NCBI RefSeq assembly: GCF_017315705.1
Contig: NZ_JAFLRF010000003.1
Location: forward strand, 62,001-126,000
From: Trinickia mobilis
GTDB lineage: Bacteria; Pseudomonadota; Gammaproteobacteria; Burkholderiales; Burkholderiaceae
Direction of reading: 5' to 3'
DNA length: 64,000 nt
Shown in pieces: positions 15,705 through 23,053 of this stretch. How positions within the stretch are numbered: the first letter of the stretch is position 1; each line of letters begins with the position of its first letter. The notes under the pieces are model-generated. The model did not search any database. It was given only the letters and a program-made list of their open reading frames with translations, and had not been told where the DNA came from. Made by a program: the position numbers and the translations under genes.

Positions 15705-17422
15705 GATGTCCCCTGTCGTTCGGTCAGCACGCCGGTCGCGACCGTGTGCGCGCCGGCCGTGACCGCGAAGTGAATCGCACCGTTCTCGCCCGTGCGATAC
15801 GTGAGCTCGAGCGGCACGCCCGGCATCGCGGAGCTCGGAAACTTCGCGGAACGGATCTTGAACGCGTGCAGAGGACGTTCGAGCGCGTGGCCGATGCCGC
15901 TGATCGCGTGATCGAGGAGCACCACGCCCGGCACGATCGGCTGCCCCGGGAAGTGGCCGGGCAGGGCGGGATGATCGAGCGGGATTTCGAAGGTGACGGG
16001 CTGCGCTTCGCCGGCAACGTGGCGGTTCGCGTCTTTCGCTTCGCGAGCATGCCGGGCGGCGAGCGAAACCAGCGCGTCGCGCGGCAGCTTGCCCGCCTCG
16101 TTGCGCGGCAGCGCATCGACGCACAGCAGCGGGCGCGGCATGAAGGCCGCGTCGATGCGCTCGCGCAAGGCGCGTTGCACGTCGGTAGTGGAAAGCGCCG
16201 GCGCCACGACGAACGCAGCGAGCCGCGTGACGGGTTCGTGCCGCTCATCGCGAGCGTGCGCCGGGACATCCGGCATGAAAAACACGCCGTCCGCCACGCC
16301 CGGTATCGCATTCAGTTGACGGTTCAGATACTCGAGCGAAGTGCGCTTGCCCGCGATGTTGATCAGGTCGGACTTGCGCCCGTGCAACAGGAAGTGCGTA
16401 TCGTCGAGCAGTTCCAGCACGTCGCCCATGGGCGACGGTGCTTCGATGTGTCCGCCGGCGGCCCATATTTCGGCTTCGCCGCCGGCGTCCTGGCCGGCAC
16501 GCGCTTGCAGCGCGACGTCCGGGACGAGCTGCCAGACATCGCCGAGCGCCGTGCGCCGCGTCGCGATCTTGCCCGTTTCGGTGCTGCCGTAGATTTCCAC
16601 CAGCGGCGCGGCGAGACGCGCTTCGGCCTCGGCGGCCAGCGTCTTCGCGAGCGGGGCCGTGGCCGACAGGATCAGCGACGCGCTCGGCTGCTGCGCGCTT
16701 TCGGACATCAAGAGCGCGCGCAAATGAATCGGCGAGGTGACGAGCACACGCGGTTCCGGCACGGTTTCGAGCGCCAGGCGGATGTCGGCGGGATAGAACG
16801 GCCGACGGTTGCTGAAGGCAAGCCCGCCGATCAAAGCAAGCAGGATCGTGTGCTCGAAGCCGTACATATGCTGCGGCGGCACCGTTCCAACGAGCGTGCT
16901 GCCCCTTGCGCCGGCGAGGCCGAGCGGTTCCAGTCCGGCACGCACGCTCTTGACGAGCGCGCCCCACGTCTTGCGGTGAGGGACGGGCATGCCCGTCGAG
17001 CCCGATGTGAAGAGGTAAGCGGCGACGCGCGAGGCGTCGATGCGCGGCACGGCAGCGGCGCCGCTCGCGCTCGGGGCGGCGCGATCCGGCGCGGGAAAGC
17101 GAAAGCCCGGCAGCACGCTCGCGCCTTCGTTCGAATCGTGCAGGCAGAACGTGTCGGGCGCAAACGACGCAAGCTGGCGTAAGGATTCCTGCGTGTGCGT
17201 CGAAGGCAGCAAGGACACCTTGCCGGCGACGAGCGCGGCGCAAAAGCCGACCGCGAAGCGGTAGCGGTCCTTGCACGCATTGAAGACGTGCCCGCCGGGC
17301 GGCAAAGCCGCGGCGAGCTGCGCCACGTCGGCGAGAAAGTCGCGCACCGGAACCGGCACGCCGTCGCGCCAGGCGATCGGCTCATCGAGCGAGCAATGGG
17401 ATACGAGCGGAAAACTCGGCAT
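15701..17422 (-). CDS. Fused AMP-dependent acyl ligase and ApeI-like dehydratase
   Basis: A protein of 573 residues. Residues ~1-460 form an acyl-adenylating enzyme: YLFTSGSTGMPVPHRKTW (P-loop), VEIYGSTETGK, HGRKSDLINIAGKR and LPRNEAGKLPRDAL with the catalytic Lys. Residues ~476-573 are a FabA/FabZ-like hotdog with HPALPGHFPGQPIVPGVVLL. In enterobacterial aryl-polyene clusters these activities (ApeH, ApeI) are separate proteins; here they are one polypeptide. It would activate the 4-hydroxybenzoyl or cinnamoyl starter and perform a dehydration step. The start MPSFPLVSHC follows the COG4648 gene by 65 nt; an extended frame upstream overlaps that gene and was rejected. Confidence 0.9.
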   Translation of the reverse strand: MPSFPLVSHCSLDEPIAWRDGVPVPVRDFLADVAQLAAALPPGGHVFNACKDRYRFAVGFCAALVAGKVSLLPSTHTQESLRQLASFAPDTFCLHDSNEGASVLPGFRFPAPDRAAPSASGAAAVPRIDASRVAAYLFTSGSTGMPVPHRKTWGALVKSVRAGLEPLGLAGARGSTLVGTVPPQHMYGFEHTILLALIGGLAFSNRRPFYPADIRLALETVPEPRVLVTSPIHLRALLMSESAQQPSASLILSATAPLAKTLAAEAEARLAAPLVEIYGSTETGKIATRRTALGDVWQLVPDVALQARAGQDAGGEAEIWAAGGHIEAPSPMGDVLELLDDTHFLLHGRKSDLINIAGKRTSLEYLNRQLNAIPGVADGVFFMPDVPAHARDERHEPVTRLAAFVVAPALSTTDVQRALRERIDAAFMPRPLLCVDALPRNEAGKLPRDALVSLAARHAREAKDANRHVAGEAQPVTFEIPLDHPALPGHFPGQPIVPGVVLLDHAISGIGHALERPLHAFKIRSAKFPSSAMPGVPLELTYRTGENGAIHFAVTAGAHTVATGVLTERQGTS

Positions 17423-17487
17423 AACGTCAAAAAAAGCAGTAGCAGGACGCCCGCGGCGCATCGAAAGCGCGCACCGCGGCGGCGGTT

Positions 17488-18141
17488 TCAACGTGCCTCC
17501 ACGGCGTGATCGCGCATCGAGCGCCGGTAGGCGCGAACCCCGTCGAGAATGCCGGAGCGCTCGCCCGGCAGGGCTGCGCGGCGGCATCCGTATTCGGCGG
17601 CGAACATCAGCACGACGAGCGGCAACATCAAATAGTTGGCGAACGTCGACCAGACCACGATCGATGTCAGCGCGAACAACAGCGTCGACACGCCGGCCAT
17701 CGTTATGAAGAAAAGCGTCCACGCGAGCGTGATGCGCCTCGTGTAGACGGCGACGACGGGCGTCAGCGGGCCGTGCACCATCGTGGCGAACCGGCTGCAG
17801 AGCGGCTCGTGTGCCGCTCGCAGCGTGCGGCCGAATACGGCGGCCAGCGCCAGATTGAACGACACGTGCTCGAGATACAGCCCCCATTCGAAATGCCGCG
17901 CAAGCGGTGCGCGCAGGACCCAGAGCGCCGCGCACGCGGCGAGCCACAACGGCAGCATCCAGGCGCGACGGCGCGGCTGCAGCGCGGCGCCCAGCGTGAG
18001 CGCCATCAGGGGCGCCAGGGCCAGCGCGAGGCCGACGATCTGCAGGCCGGGCGTGCTCACCGCGTAATGGGCTCCAATCTCGTACCCGGCGACGAACGCA
18101 ATGCCGAGCGCCGCGCGCGCGAAGCGAGCCGGCCCGTTCAC
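17488..18141 (-). CDS. COG4648-type membrane protein of the aryl-polyene cluster
   Basis: A protein of 217 residues with five or six hydrophobic helices. The segment WGLYLEHVSFNLALAAVFGRTL followed by FATMVHGPLTPVVAVYTRRIT is the conserved core of the COG4648 group, small membrane proteins encoded next to acyl carrier proteins and AMP-ligases in polyene clusters. Biochemical role unknown. It is the first gene of the minus-strand arm, transcribed away from the acyl carrier protein gene. Confidence 0.82.
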   Translation of the reverse strand: MNGPARFARAALGIAFVAGYEIGAHYAVSTPGLQIVGLALALAPLMALTLGAALQPRRRAWMLPLWLAACAALWVLRAPLARHFEWGLYLEHVSFNLALAAVFGRTLRAAHEPLCSRFATMVHGPLTPVVAVYTRRITLAWTLFFITMAGVSTLLFALTSIVVWSTFANYLMLPLVVLMFAAEYGCRRAALPGERSGILDGVRAYRRSMRDHAVEAR

Positions 18142-18597
18142 GCCGCGCCCTCGGCACGGCCATGCCGCGGCTGCAGCCGGACTGAAAGCTGATGATTTAA
18201 AATACAGAGCATTCTAGTTTCGCGAAGCCGACGAAATCTGCCTGCGGCGCGGGGCCTTCCCCATCGCCCGAGTCGACGGATGTTACGGTTTTCCTAAGAC
18301 GCAGGGGTTGCGTTTTGTAACCGTTTGTATGGCGCCCCAACGGGCGTGCAAGGGCCGAATTTTAGCGCATGTGTCGCCTTTCAACGCCGTTCGGGCGGTT
18401 CCGCCCAAGCGGGGCGCCCAGGGCGCATGCAGCCCCAAGACGTTCTGTAACCGTTTTTTCGCGTACTAGGCGTCACCCGTAGTTAGAATCGCTCCGAACC
18501 TGGGCGGCCCCGTCGCCGGGCAGGCTGTGCACAAGCGCCCGGTCCGCCGCGCGTCGCCGTCTCAGGCCACTTTTCGCTGTAAAACGCCGTTGCATGC
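18142..18597. promoter_or_regulatory. Divergent promoter region of the aryl-polyene cluster
   Basis: 456 nt separating the two arms of the cluster, without a convincing gene. It holds two copies of GTTYTGTAACCGTTT (18312-18326 and 18442-18456), 130 nt apart on the same strand, and a short AT-rich stretch (TTTAAAATACAGAG near 18196) that may be the leftward promoter. A shared regulator site is inferred from the repeat. Confidence 0.5.
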
Positions 18598-18861
18598 ATG
18601 ATGAACGAACTGGAAAAAGAGCTCGCCGGACTGATCATCCTCGAACTGAACCTCGAAGACATTCGGCTCGAGGAAGTGTCCGCAGCGACTCCGTTGTACG
18701 GCGAAGGCTTCGGCCTCGATTCCATCGACATTTTGGAAATCGCGCTCTTGGTCTCCAAGAAGTACGGCTTTGCGCTGCGTTCGGACAATCCCGACAACGC
18801 AAAGATTTTCGCCACGCTCGGCGGATTGGCCGCCTATGTGGCGGAATGCCGCGTCCGCTAG
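18598..18861 (+). CDS. Acyl carrier protein of the aryl-polyene cluster
   Basis: A protein of 87 residues. The phosphopantetheine attachment motif GFGLDSIDILEIAL places the modified Ser at S42. It is acidic and of normal ACP length. It would carry the growing polyene between the ketosynthase, ketoreductase and dehydratases. The start has two adjacent ATGs (18598, 18601) and no obvious ribosome-binding site. Aryl-polyene clusters usually encode two carrier proteins; I see only this one. It opens the plus-strand arm, 55 nt before the ketoreductase gene. Confidence 0.88.
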   Translation: MMNELEKELAGLIILELNLEDIRLEEVSAATPLYGEGFGLDSIDILEIALLVSKKYGFALRSDNPDNAKIFATLGGLAAYVAECRVR

Positions 18862-18916
18862 GCTCGCGCTCACTCATTTACGCTCACCTGGGCTCATTCA
18901 GGCTCACATCGGGATC

Positions 18917-19648
18917 ATGACGAACGCACGGAAGAAAGCGCTGGTCACGGGCGGCAGCGGCGCATTGGGGCAAGCGATCAGCGAAGCGCTGGCGATGGCC
19001 GGCCACGAAGTCTGGGTGCATGCGAACAGCAGCCTCGCGCGTGCGCAAGAGACGGTGCAGCGCATCGTCGAGGCCGGCGGCGCGGCACAGGCGATCGCGT
19101 TCGACGTGACCGATGCCGGCGCGACACAAGCCGCGCTGGACGCCGCGCTCGAAGGCGGCGCGTTTCAAATCGTCGTCAACAACGCCGGCATTCACGACGA
19201 TGCGCCGATGGCCGGCATGACGCAGCATCAATGGAAGCGCGTCATCGACGTCACGCTCAACGGCTTCTTCAACGTCACGCAGCCGCTCCTGATGCCGATG
19301 ATCCGCACGCGCTGGGGGCGCATCGTCAATATCGCGTCGGTGGCCGGCGTGATGGGAAATCGCGGACAGGTCAACTATGCGGCCGCGAAGGCCGGCTTGA
19401 TCGGCGCGACGAAATCGCTGGCGCAGGAAATCGCGTCGCGCGGGATCACCGTCAATGCGGTGGCGCCCGGCATCATCGCGTCGCCGATGATCGAAGCGGC
19501 GTTTCCGCCCGAGCGCATCAAGCAGATCGTGCCGGCCGGCAGGGCGGGCGAGCCGGTCGAAGTGGCGGCGATGGTGGCCTATCTGGCCTCGGACGCGGCC
19601 GCCTACGTCACGGGACAAGTGCTGTCGATCAACGGCGGGATGGCATAA
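18917..19648 (+). CDS. FabG-like 3-ketoacyl-ACP reductase (ApeQ-like)
   Basis: A protein of 243 residues. Classical SDR features are intact: ALVTGGSGALGQAI for NADP(H) binding, VVNNAGIHDD, and the catalytic NIASVAG Ser with QVNYAAAKAGL (YxxxK). It fits ketoreduction in polyene chain extension. The start MTNARKK at 18917 was chosen over a longer frame that overlaps the carrier protein gene. It is followed by the glycosyltransferase gene on the same strand. Confidence 0.9.
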   Translation: MTNARKKALVTGGSGALGQAISEALAMAGHEVWVHANSSLARAQETVQRIVEAGGAAQAIAFDVTDAGATQAALDAALEGGAFQIVVNNAGIHDDAPMAGMTQHQWKRVIDVTLNGFFNVTQPLLMPMIRTRWGRIVNIASVAGVMGNRGQVNYAAAKAGLIGATKSLAQEIASRGITVNAVAPGIIASPMIEAAFPPERIKQIVPAGRAGEPVEVAAMVAYLASDAAAYVTGQVLSINGGMA

Positions 19649-19756
19649 GACGCTCATCCCTCCCTCGCTCATCGATCACCGCCAAGCTGCTTACCTCGTT
19701 CATTGCCCAACGCCCGATCGCGTCCTTTCCTCGACAACCATCGACCGGCTGTACCC

Positions 19757-20524
19757 ATGCCCACCCCGCGAGCGTCGTCCACCCATCTCGTCCTGATTCC
19801 GAGCTACAACCCGGGGGAGAAGCTCGGCGAGACCGTGCGCAGTGCGCGAGCGCACTGGAATCCGGTGTGGGTCGTGGCGGACGGCAGCACCGACGGCAGC
19901 ACCGCGCGCCTCCTGGCGATGGCCGAAAGCGATCCGGGATTGCACGTCATCGTGCTGCCGGTCAACCAGGGCAAAGGCGCGGCGGTGCACGCCGGGCTCG
20001 ACGAAGCGGCCGCGCGCGGCTTCACGCATGTCCTCACGATGGACGCCGACGGACAGCATCCCGCGCATTTGATCGAGGCGTTCATGGCGGCGTCGAAGGC
20101 CGCGCCCGAATGCATGGTGCTGGGCCGGCCGAAATTCGATGCGAGCGCCCCGCGAGCGCGCGTGTACGGGCGGCGGCTCTCGAATCTTTGCGCCGACATC
20201 GAGACCCTGTGGGCCGGCATCGGCGATTCGCTGTTCGGCTTTCGCGTGTATCCGGTTGCGCCGCTGCGCGCGCTCATGCGCAGGCGTTTGTGGATGCGGC
20301 GCTTCGATTTCGATCCGGAAGCCGCCGTGCGCTTGTGCTGGGCCGGCGTGAGGCCGATCAGGCTGGATGCGCCGGTGCGCTATTTTCGCGCCGCGGAGGG
20401 CGGGGTCTCGCATTTCCATTACGGGCGCGACAACGTACTCCTCACGTGGATGCATCTCCGTTTGATTTTCGGGTTTGTGCTGCGGTTGCCTTGGCTGACC
20501 GTGCGGCGGTTGAGCGGGCGTTGA
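19757..20524 (+). CDS. Family 2 glycosyltransferase
   Basis: A protein of 255 residues. THLVLIPSYNPGEKLGETVR opens the GT-A fold, VVADGSTDGSTARLL binds the nucleotide, and TMDADGQHPAHLIEA carries the DxD metal site. It resembles the polyprenyl-phosphate or lipid-directed GT2 enzymes of polyene clusters, which would decorate the exported pigment with a sugar. A hydrophobic C-terminus suggests membrane association. The ATG at 19757 is chosen over a TTG at 19703 because the extra residues look unstructured; neither has a strong ribosome-binding site. Confidence 0.85.
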   Translation: MPTPRASSTHLVLIPSYNPGEKLGETVRSARAHWNPVWVVADGSTDGSTARLLAMAESDPGLHVIVLPVNQGKGAAVHAGLDEAAARGFTHVLTMDADGQHPAHLIEAFMAASKAAPECMVLGRPKFDASAPRARVYGRRLSNLCADIETLWAGIGDSLFGFRVYPVAPLRALMRRRLWMRRFDFDPEAAVRLCWAGVRPIRLDAPVRYFRAAEGGVSHFHYGRDNVLLTWMHLRLIFGFVLRLPWLTVRRLSGR

Positions 20525-20581
20525 GCAACGCCGGGGAGCGCGTGTCATCATGCGCGGAATTGGCGCGATGGAACCGGAACA

Positions 20582-21364
20582 ATGACAAAAGAACGGCGCG
20601 GTATTCAATCGATTGAAGTGGGGGGCGCGCTGCTGCAGGCGCTCGTGGATCACGGCGGGCCGATGCTGCTCGGCGATCTCGCAAGAAAGGCCGGCATGAC
20701 CTCGGCCAAGGCGCATCCTTATCTCGTGAGCTACGGCGCGCTCGGCCTGATCCAGCAGGATGCGGCGACGGGCCGTTACGAACTGGGCCCGTTCGCGCTG
20801 CAGATGGGGCTCATCAGCCTGCAGCGCTCGGACCCCGTGCGCACGGCGGTCTCGGTCATCGACGAGATGGCGGCCGGCATCGGCCATACCGTCGCGCTCG
20901 CGACGCCCGGCAGCAGCGGGCCGACCATCGTCTATATCCGGCATGCGAGCGATCCGATCTATGTGGCGATGCGCACCGGCACGGTGATGTCGCTCTTGCA
21001 GACGGCAACCGGTCTCGCGTTCGCCGCCTATCTGCCGCCGATGACCGTTGCGGCGCTCGTCGCGCTGGAAGAATCCAACGCGACTCGACTCGGCGTGGCG
21101 CACCGCAAGTTCAGTCAGAAGGAGATCGACGCGAAGCTCGCCGAAGTGCGGCAGCGCACGCTGGCGCGCAGCGTCGATGCGCCCGTCGCCGGCATCAGCG
21201 CGATGAGCGCACCGGTGTTCGATCACACGCGCAACGTCGTGCTCGCGATCACCGCGATCGGCCCGAGCGGCTCGCTCGACACGGCTTGGGACGGCGAACT
21301 CGCCCACACGCTGCGCGCGAGCGCGGCGGCGGTTTCTTCCCGGCTCGGCTTTACCGCCGTCTAA
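20582..21364 (+). CDS. IclR-family transcriptional regulator
   Basis: A protein of 260 residues. The N-terminus (SIEVGGALLQALVDHGGPML, then DLARKAGMTSAKAHPYLVSY) is the IclR winged helix; a ligand-binding domain follows with QTATGLAFAAYLP and APVAGISAMSAPVF. Such regulators act as small-molecule-responsive repressors or activators of adjacent catabolic genes. It lies 57 nt after the glycosyltransferase and 197 nt before an MFS gene whose upstream region holds a large inverted repeat, so the MFS gene is the most likely target. Confidence 0.88.
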   Translation: MTKERRGIQSIEVGGALLQALVDHGGPMLLGDLARKAGMTSAKAHPYLVSYGALGLIQQDAATGRYELGPFALQMGLISLQRSDPVRTAVSVIDEMAAGIGHTVALATPGSSGPTIVYIRHASDPIYVAMRTGTVMSLLQTATGLAFAAYLPPMTVAALVALEESNATRLGVAHRKFSQKEIDAKLAEVRQRTLARSVDAPVAGISAMSAPVFDHTRNVVLAITAIGPSGSLDTAWDGELAHTLRASAAAVSSRLGFTAV

Positions 21365-21463
21365 ACCGCTCTTCCTGTTCTCACCGTTTCAGTTTTCCCG
21401 CGACGCGTCGAGCGCGTCCGTCGGGGGCTTCGGCTCGCCTGTTGTCTGAGGGTTAGGGGTAAA

Positions 21464-21524
21464 CGGTTATTCAACATTGAGAAATGATTTATACAATGCT
21501 GAACCATGCGCTAAGGAATAACCG
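21464..21524 (+). promoter_or_regulatory. Large nested inverted repeat ahead of the MFS gene
   Basis: CGGTTATTC (21464-21472) pairs perfectly with GAATAACCG (21516-21524). Between them TTCAACATT (21471-21479) pairs with AATGCTGAA at 8 of 9 positions. The region is locally AT-rich. It is a candidate operator for the IclR regulator encoded just upstream. Confidence 0.5.
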
Positions 21525-21561
21525 ATTTGTGTAGGCGCGGAGACATTTGGAGCGAGACAGC

Positions 21562-22890
21562 ATGAGCTATTCCCTTTCCGCGCAAGCGGCGCAGCGCGCC
21601 GCTTGCGCTGCCGACGATCAGGCGATGTTCCGCAAGGTCGCCTGGCGCATCATTCCGTTTCTGTTTCTTTGCTACGTCGTGTCGTTTCTCGACCGCATCA
21701 ACATCGGCTTTGCGCAGTTGCAGATGAAGCACGATCTCGGCTTCAGCGACGCAATGTACGGGCTCGGCGCGGCCGTGTTCTATGTCGGCTACGTGCTCTG
21801 TGAAGTGCCGAGCAACATGCTGCTCGCGCGCTTCGGCGCGCGCAGGACCTTCACGCGGATCATGCTGCTCTGGGGGCTGGCTTCGATCGGCATGATGTTC
21901 GTGTCCAAGCCCGCGCATTTCTACCTCCTGCGCTTCATGCTCGGCGTGTTCGAGGCAGGATTCTTTCCCGGCATCGTGCTGTATCTGTCGTACTGGTTTC
22001 CTGCGAGCCGGCGCGCGGCCGTGATGGCGGTCTTTTTTGCGGGCGTCGCGGTTGCGGGCGTGCTCGGCGGGCTCATGTCCGGCTGGATCATGCGGGACAT
22101 GGGCGGCGTGCTCGGGCTTTACGGATGGCAGTGGATGTTCGTCCTCGAAGGCCTGCCCGCCGTGATCCTCGCGTGCTTCGCGCTGTTTCGCCTGGTCGAC
22201 CGGCCGCGCGACGCGCGCTGGCTCGCGCCGGCCGAACAGGAGCGGATCGTCGCGCTCTGCGCGAGCGATCAGGCCGAGCGCGGCGCGCACCGGGAGCGCA
22301 GCTTCGCGGCGGCGCTCGTCAACCCGCGCGTGTACCTGTTTGCGTTCATCTATTTTTCGCTGACGTGCGCGTCGCTCACGCTGAACTTCTGGATGCCGCT
22401 GATGATCCGCGACTTCGGCATCAAGGATGTGCTCTCGGTAAGCCTCTACACGGTCGTGCCGAATGCGATCGGCGCGATCGGCCTGATCCTGATCGCGCGC
22501 CGTTCCGACCGGGTCGGCGAGCGGCGCAAGCATTTCGCGAGCTGCACGATCGGCGGCGGACTCGCGCTTGCGGCGCTCACGCTGCATCTGAGCAGCTTTG
22601 CCGCGATGCTTGCGATCCTCTCGGTCGCGTCGATCCTGATTTTCGCGGCGCTGCCGATTTTCTGGGCGATTCCGTCGAGCTATCTGCCGGGCGAGGCGGC
22701 GGCATCGGGGATCGCGCTGATCAGCAGCATCGGCATCACCAGCGGCATCGTGAGCCCCTGGGTGATCGGCCAGATCCGCACGAGCACGGGGAGCATGGAC
22801 CTCGCCATCTATCTCCTGGCCGGGCTCCTGCTGGCGAGCGGGATCGCGTTGATGGCGGGCATCCGGGCGGGGTCGAGCAAGGAAGGTTGA
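21562..22890 (+). CDS. MFS transporter, anion:cation symporter (ACS) type
   Basis: A protein of 442 residues with about 12 hydrophobic helices. RIIPFLFLCYVVSFLDRINI at the first helix, then FYVGYVLCEVPSNMLLARFG, are hallmarks of the ACS subfamily that takes up organic anions such as phthalate, tartrate or hydroxyphenylacetate. The start at 21562 has GGAG nine bases upstream; a TTG further up was rejected. It likely imports an aromatic or sugar acid under control of the upstream IclR regulator; substrate unknown. Confidence 0.87.
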   Translation: MSYSLSAQAAQRAACAADDQAMFRKVAWRIIPFLFLCYVVSFLDRINIGFAQLQMKHDLGFSDAMYGLGAAVFYVGYVLCEVPSNMLLARFGARRTFTRIMLLWGLASIGMMFVSKPAHFYLLRFMLGVFEAGFFPGIVLYLSYWFPASRRAAVMAVFFAGVAVAGVLGGLMSGWIMRDMGGVLGLYGWQWMFVLEGLPAVILACFALFRLVDRPRDARWLAPAEQERIVALCASDQAERGAHRERSFAAALVNPRVYLFAFIYFSLTCASLTLNFWMPLMIRDFGIKDVLSVSLYTVVPNAIGAIGLILIARRSDRVGERRKHFASCTIGGGLALAALTLHLSSFAAMLAILSVASILIFAALPIFWAIPSSYLPGEAAASGIALISSIGITSGIVSPWVIGQIRTSTGSMDLAIYLLAGLLLASGIALMAGIRAGSSKEG

Positions 22891-23053
22891 GTCGCGCGGG
22901 CATCGTGCGGTGCGGCACGAAGAAACTCGGCGGGATCTGCGTCGCGGCGGCTGGTTGCTCTATAAATAATAGTGTCGGCCCGTGTTCGTTATGTTGGCAC
23001 TCGACGCCTCAGGCACCGACACCCTGCCATAGCGACCCTCTCGGAGGCGCGCC

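Noticed and set aside
15701-18163. 820-codon reading of the ligase-dehydratase gene with extra N-terminus
   Set aside because: The additional N-terminal part overlaps the COG4648 membrane-protein gene in another frame and is Arg-rich; the ligase begins at MPSFPLVSHC.
19700-21307. 535-codon minus-strand frame opposite the glycosyltransferase and IclR genes
   Set aside because: Spans two well-supported plus-strand genes and has shadow composition without motifs.
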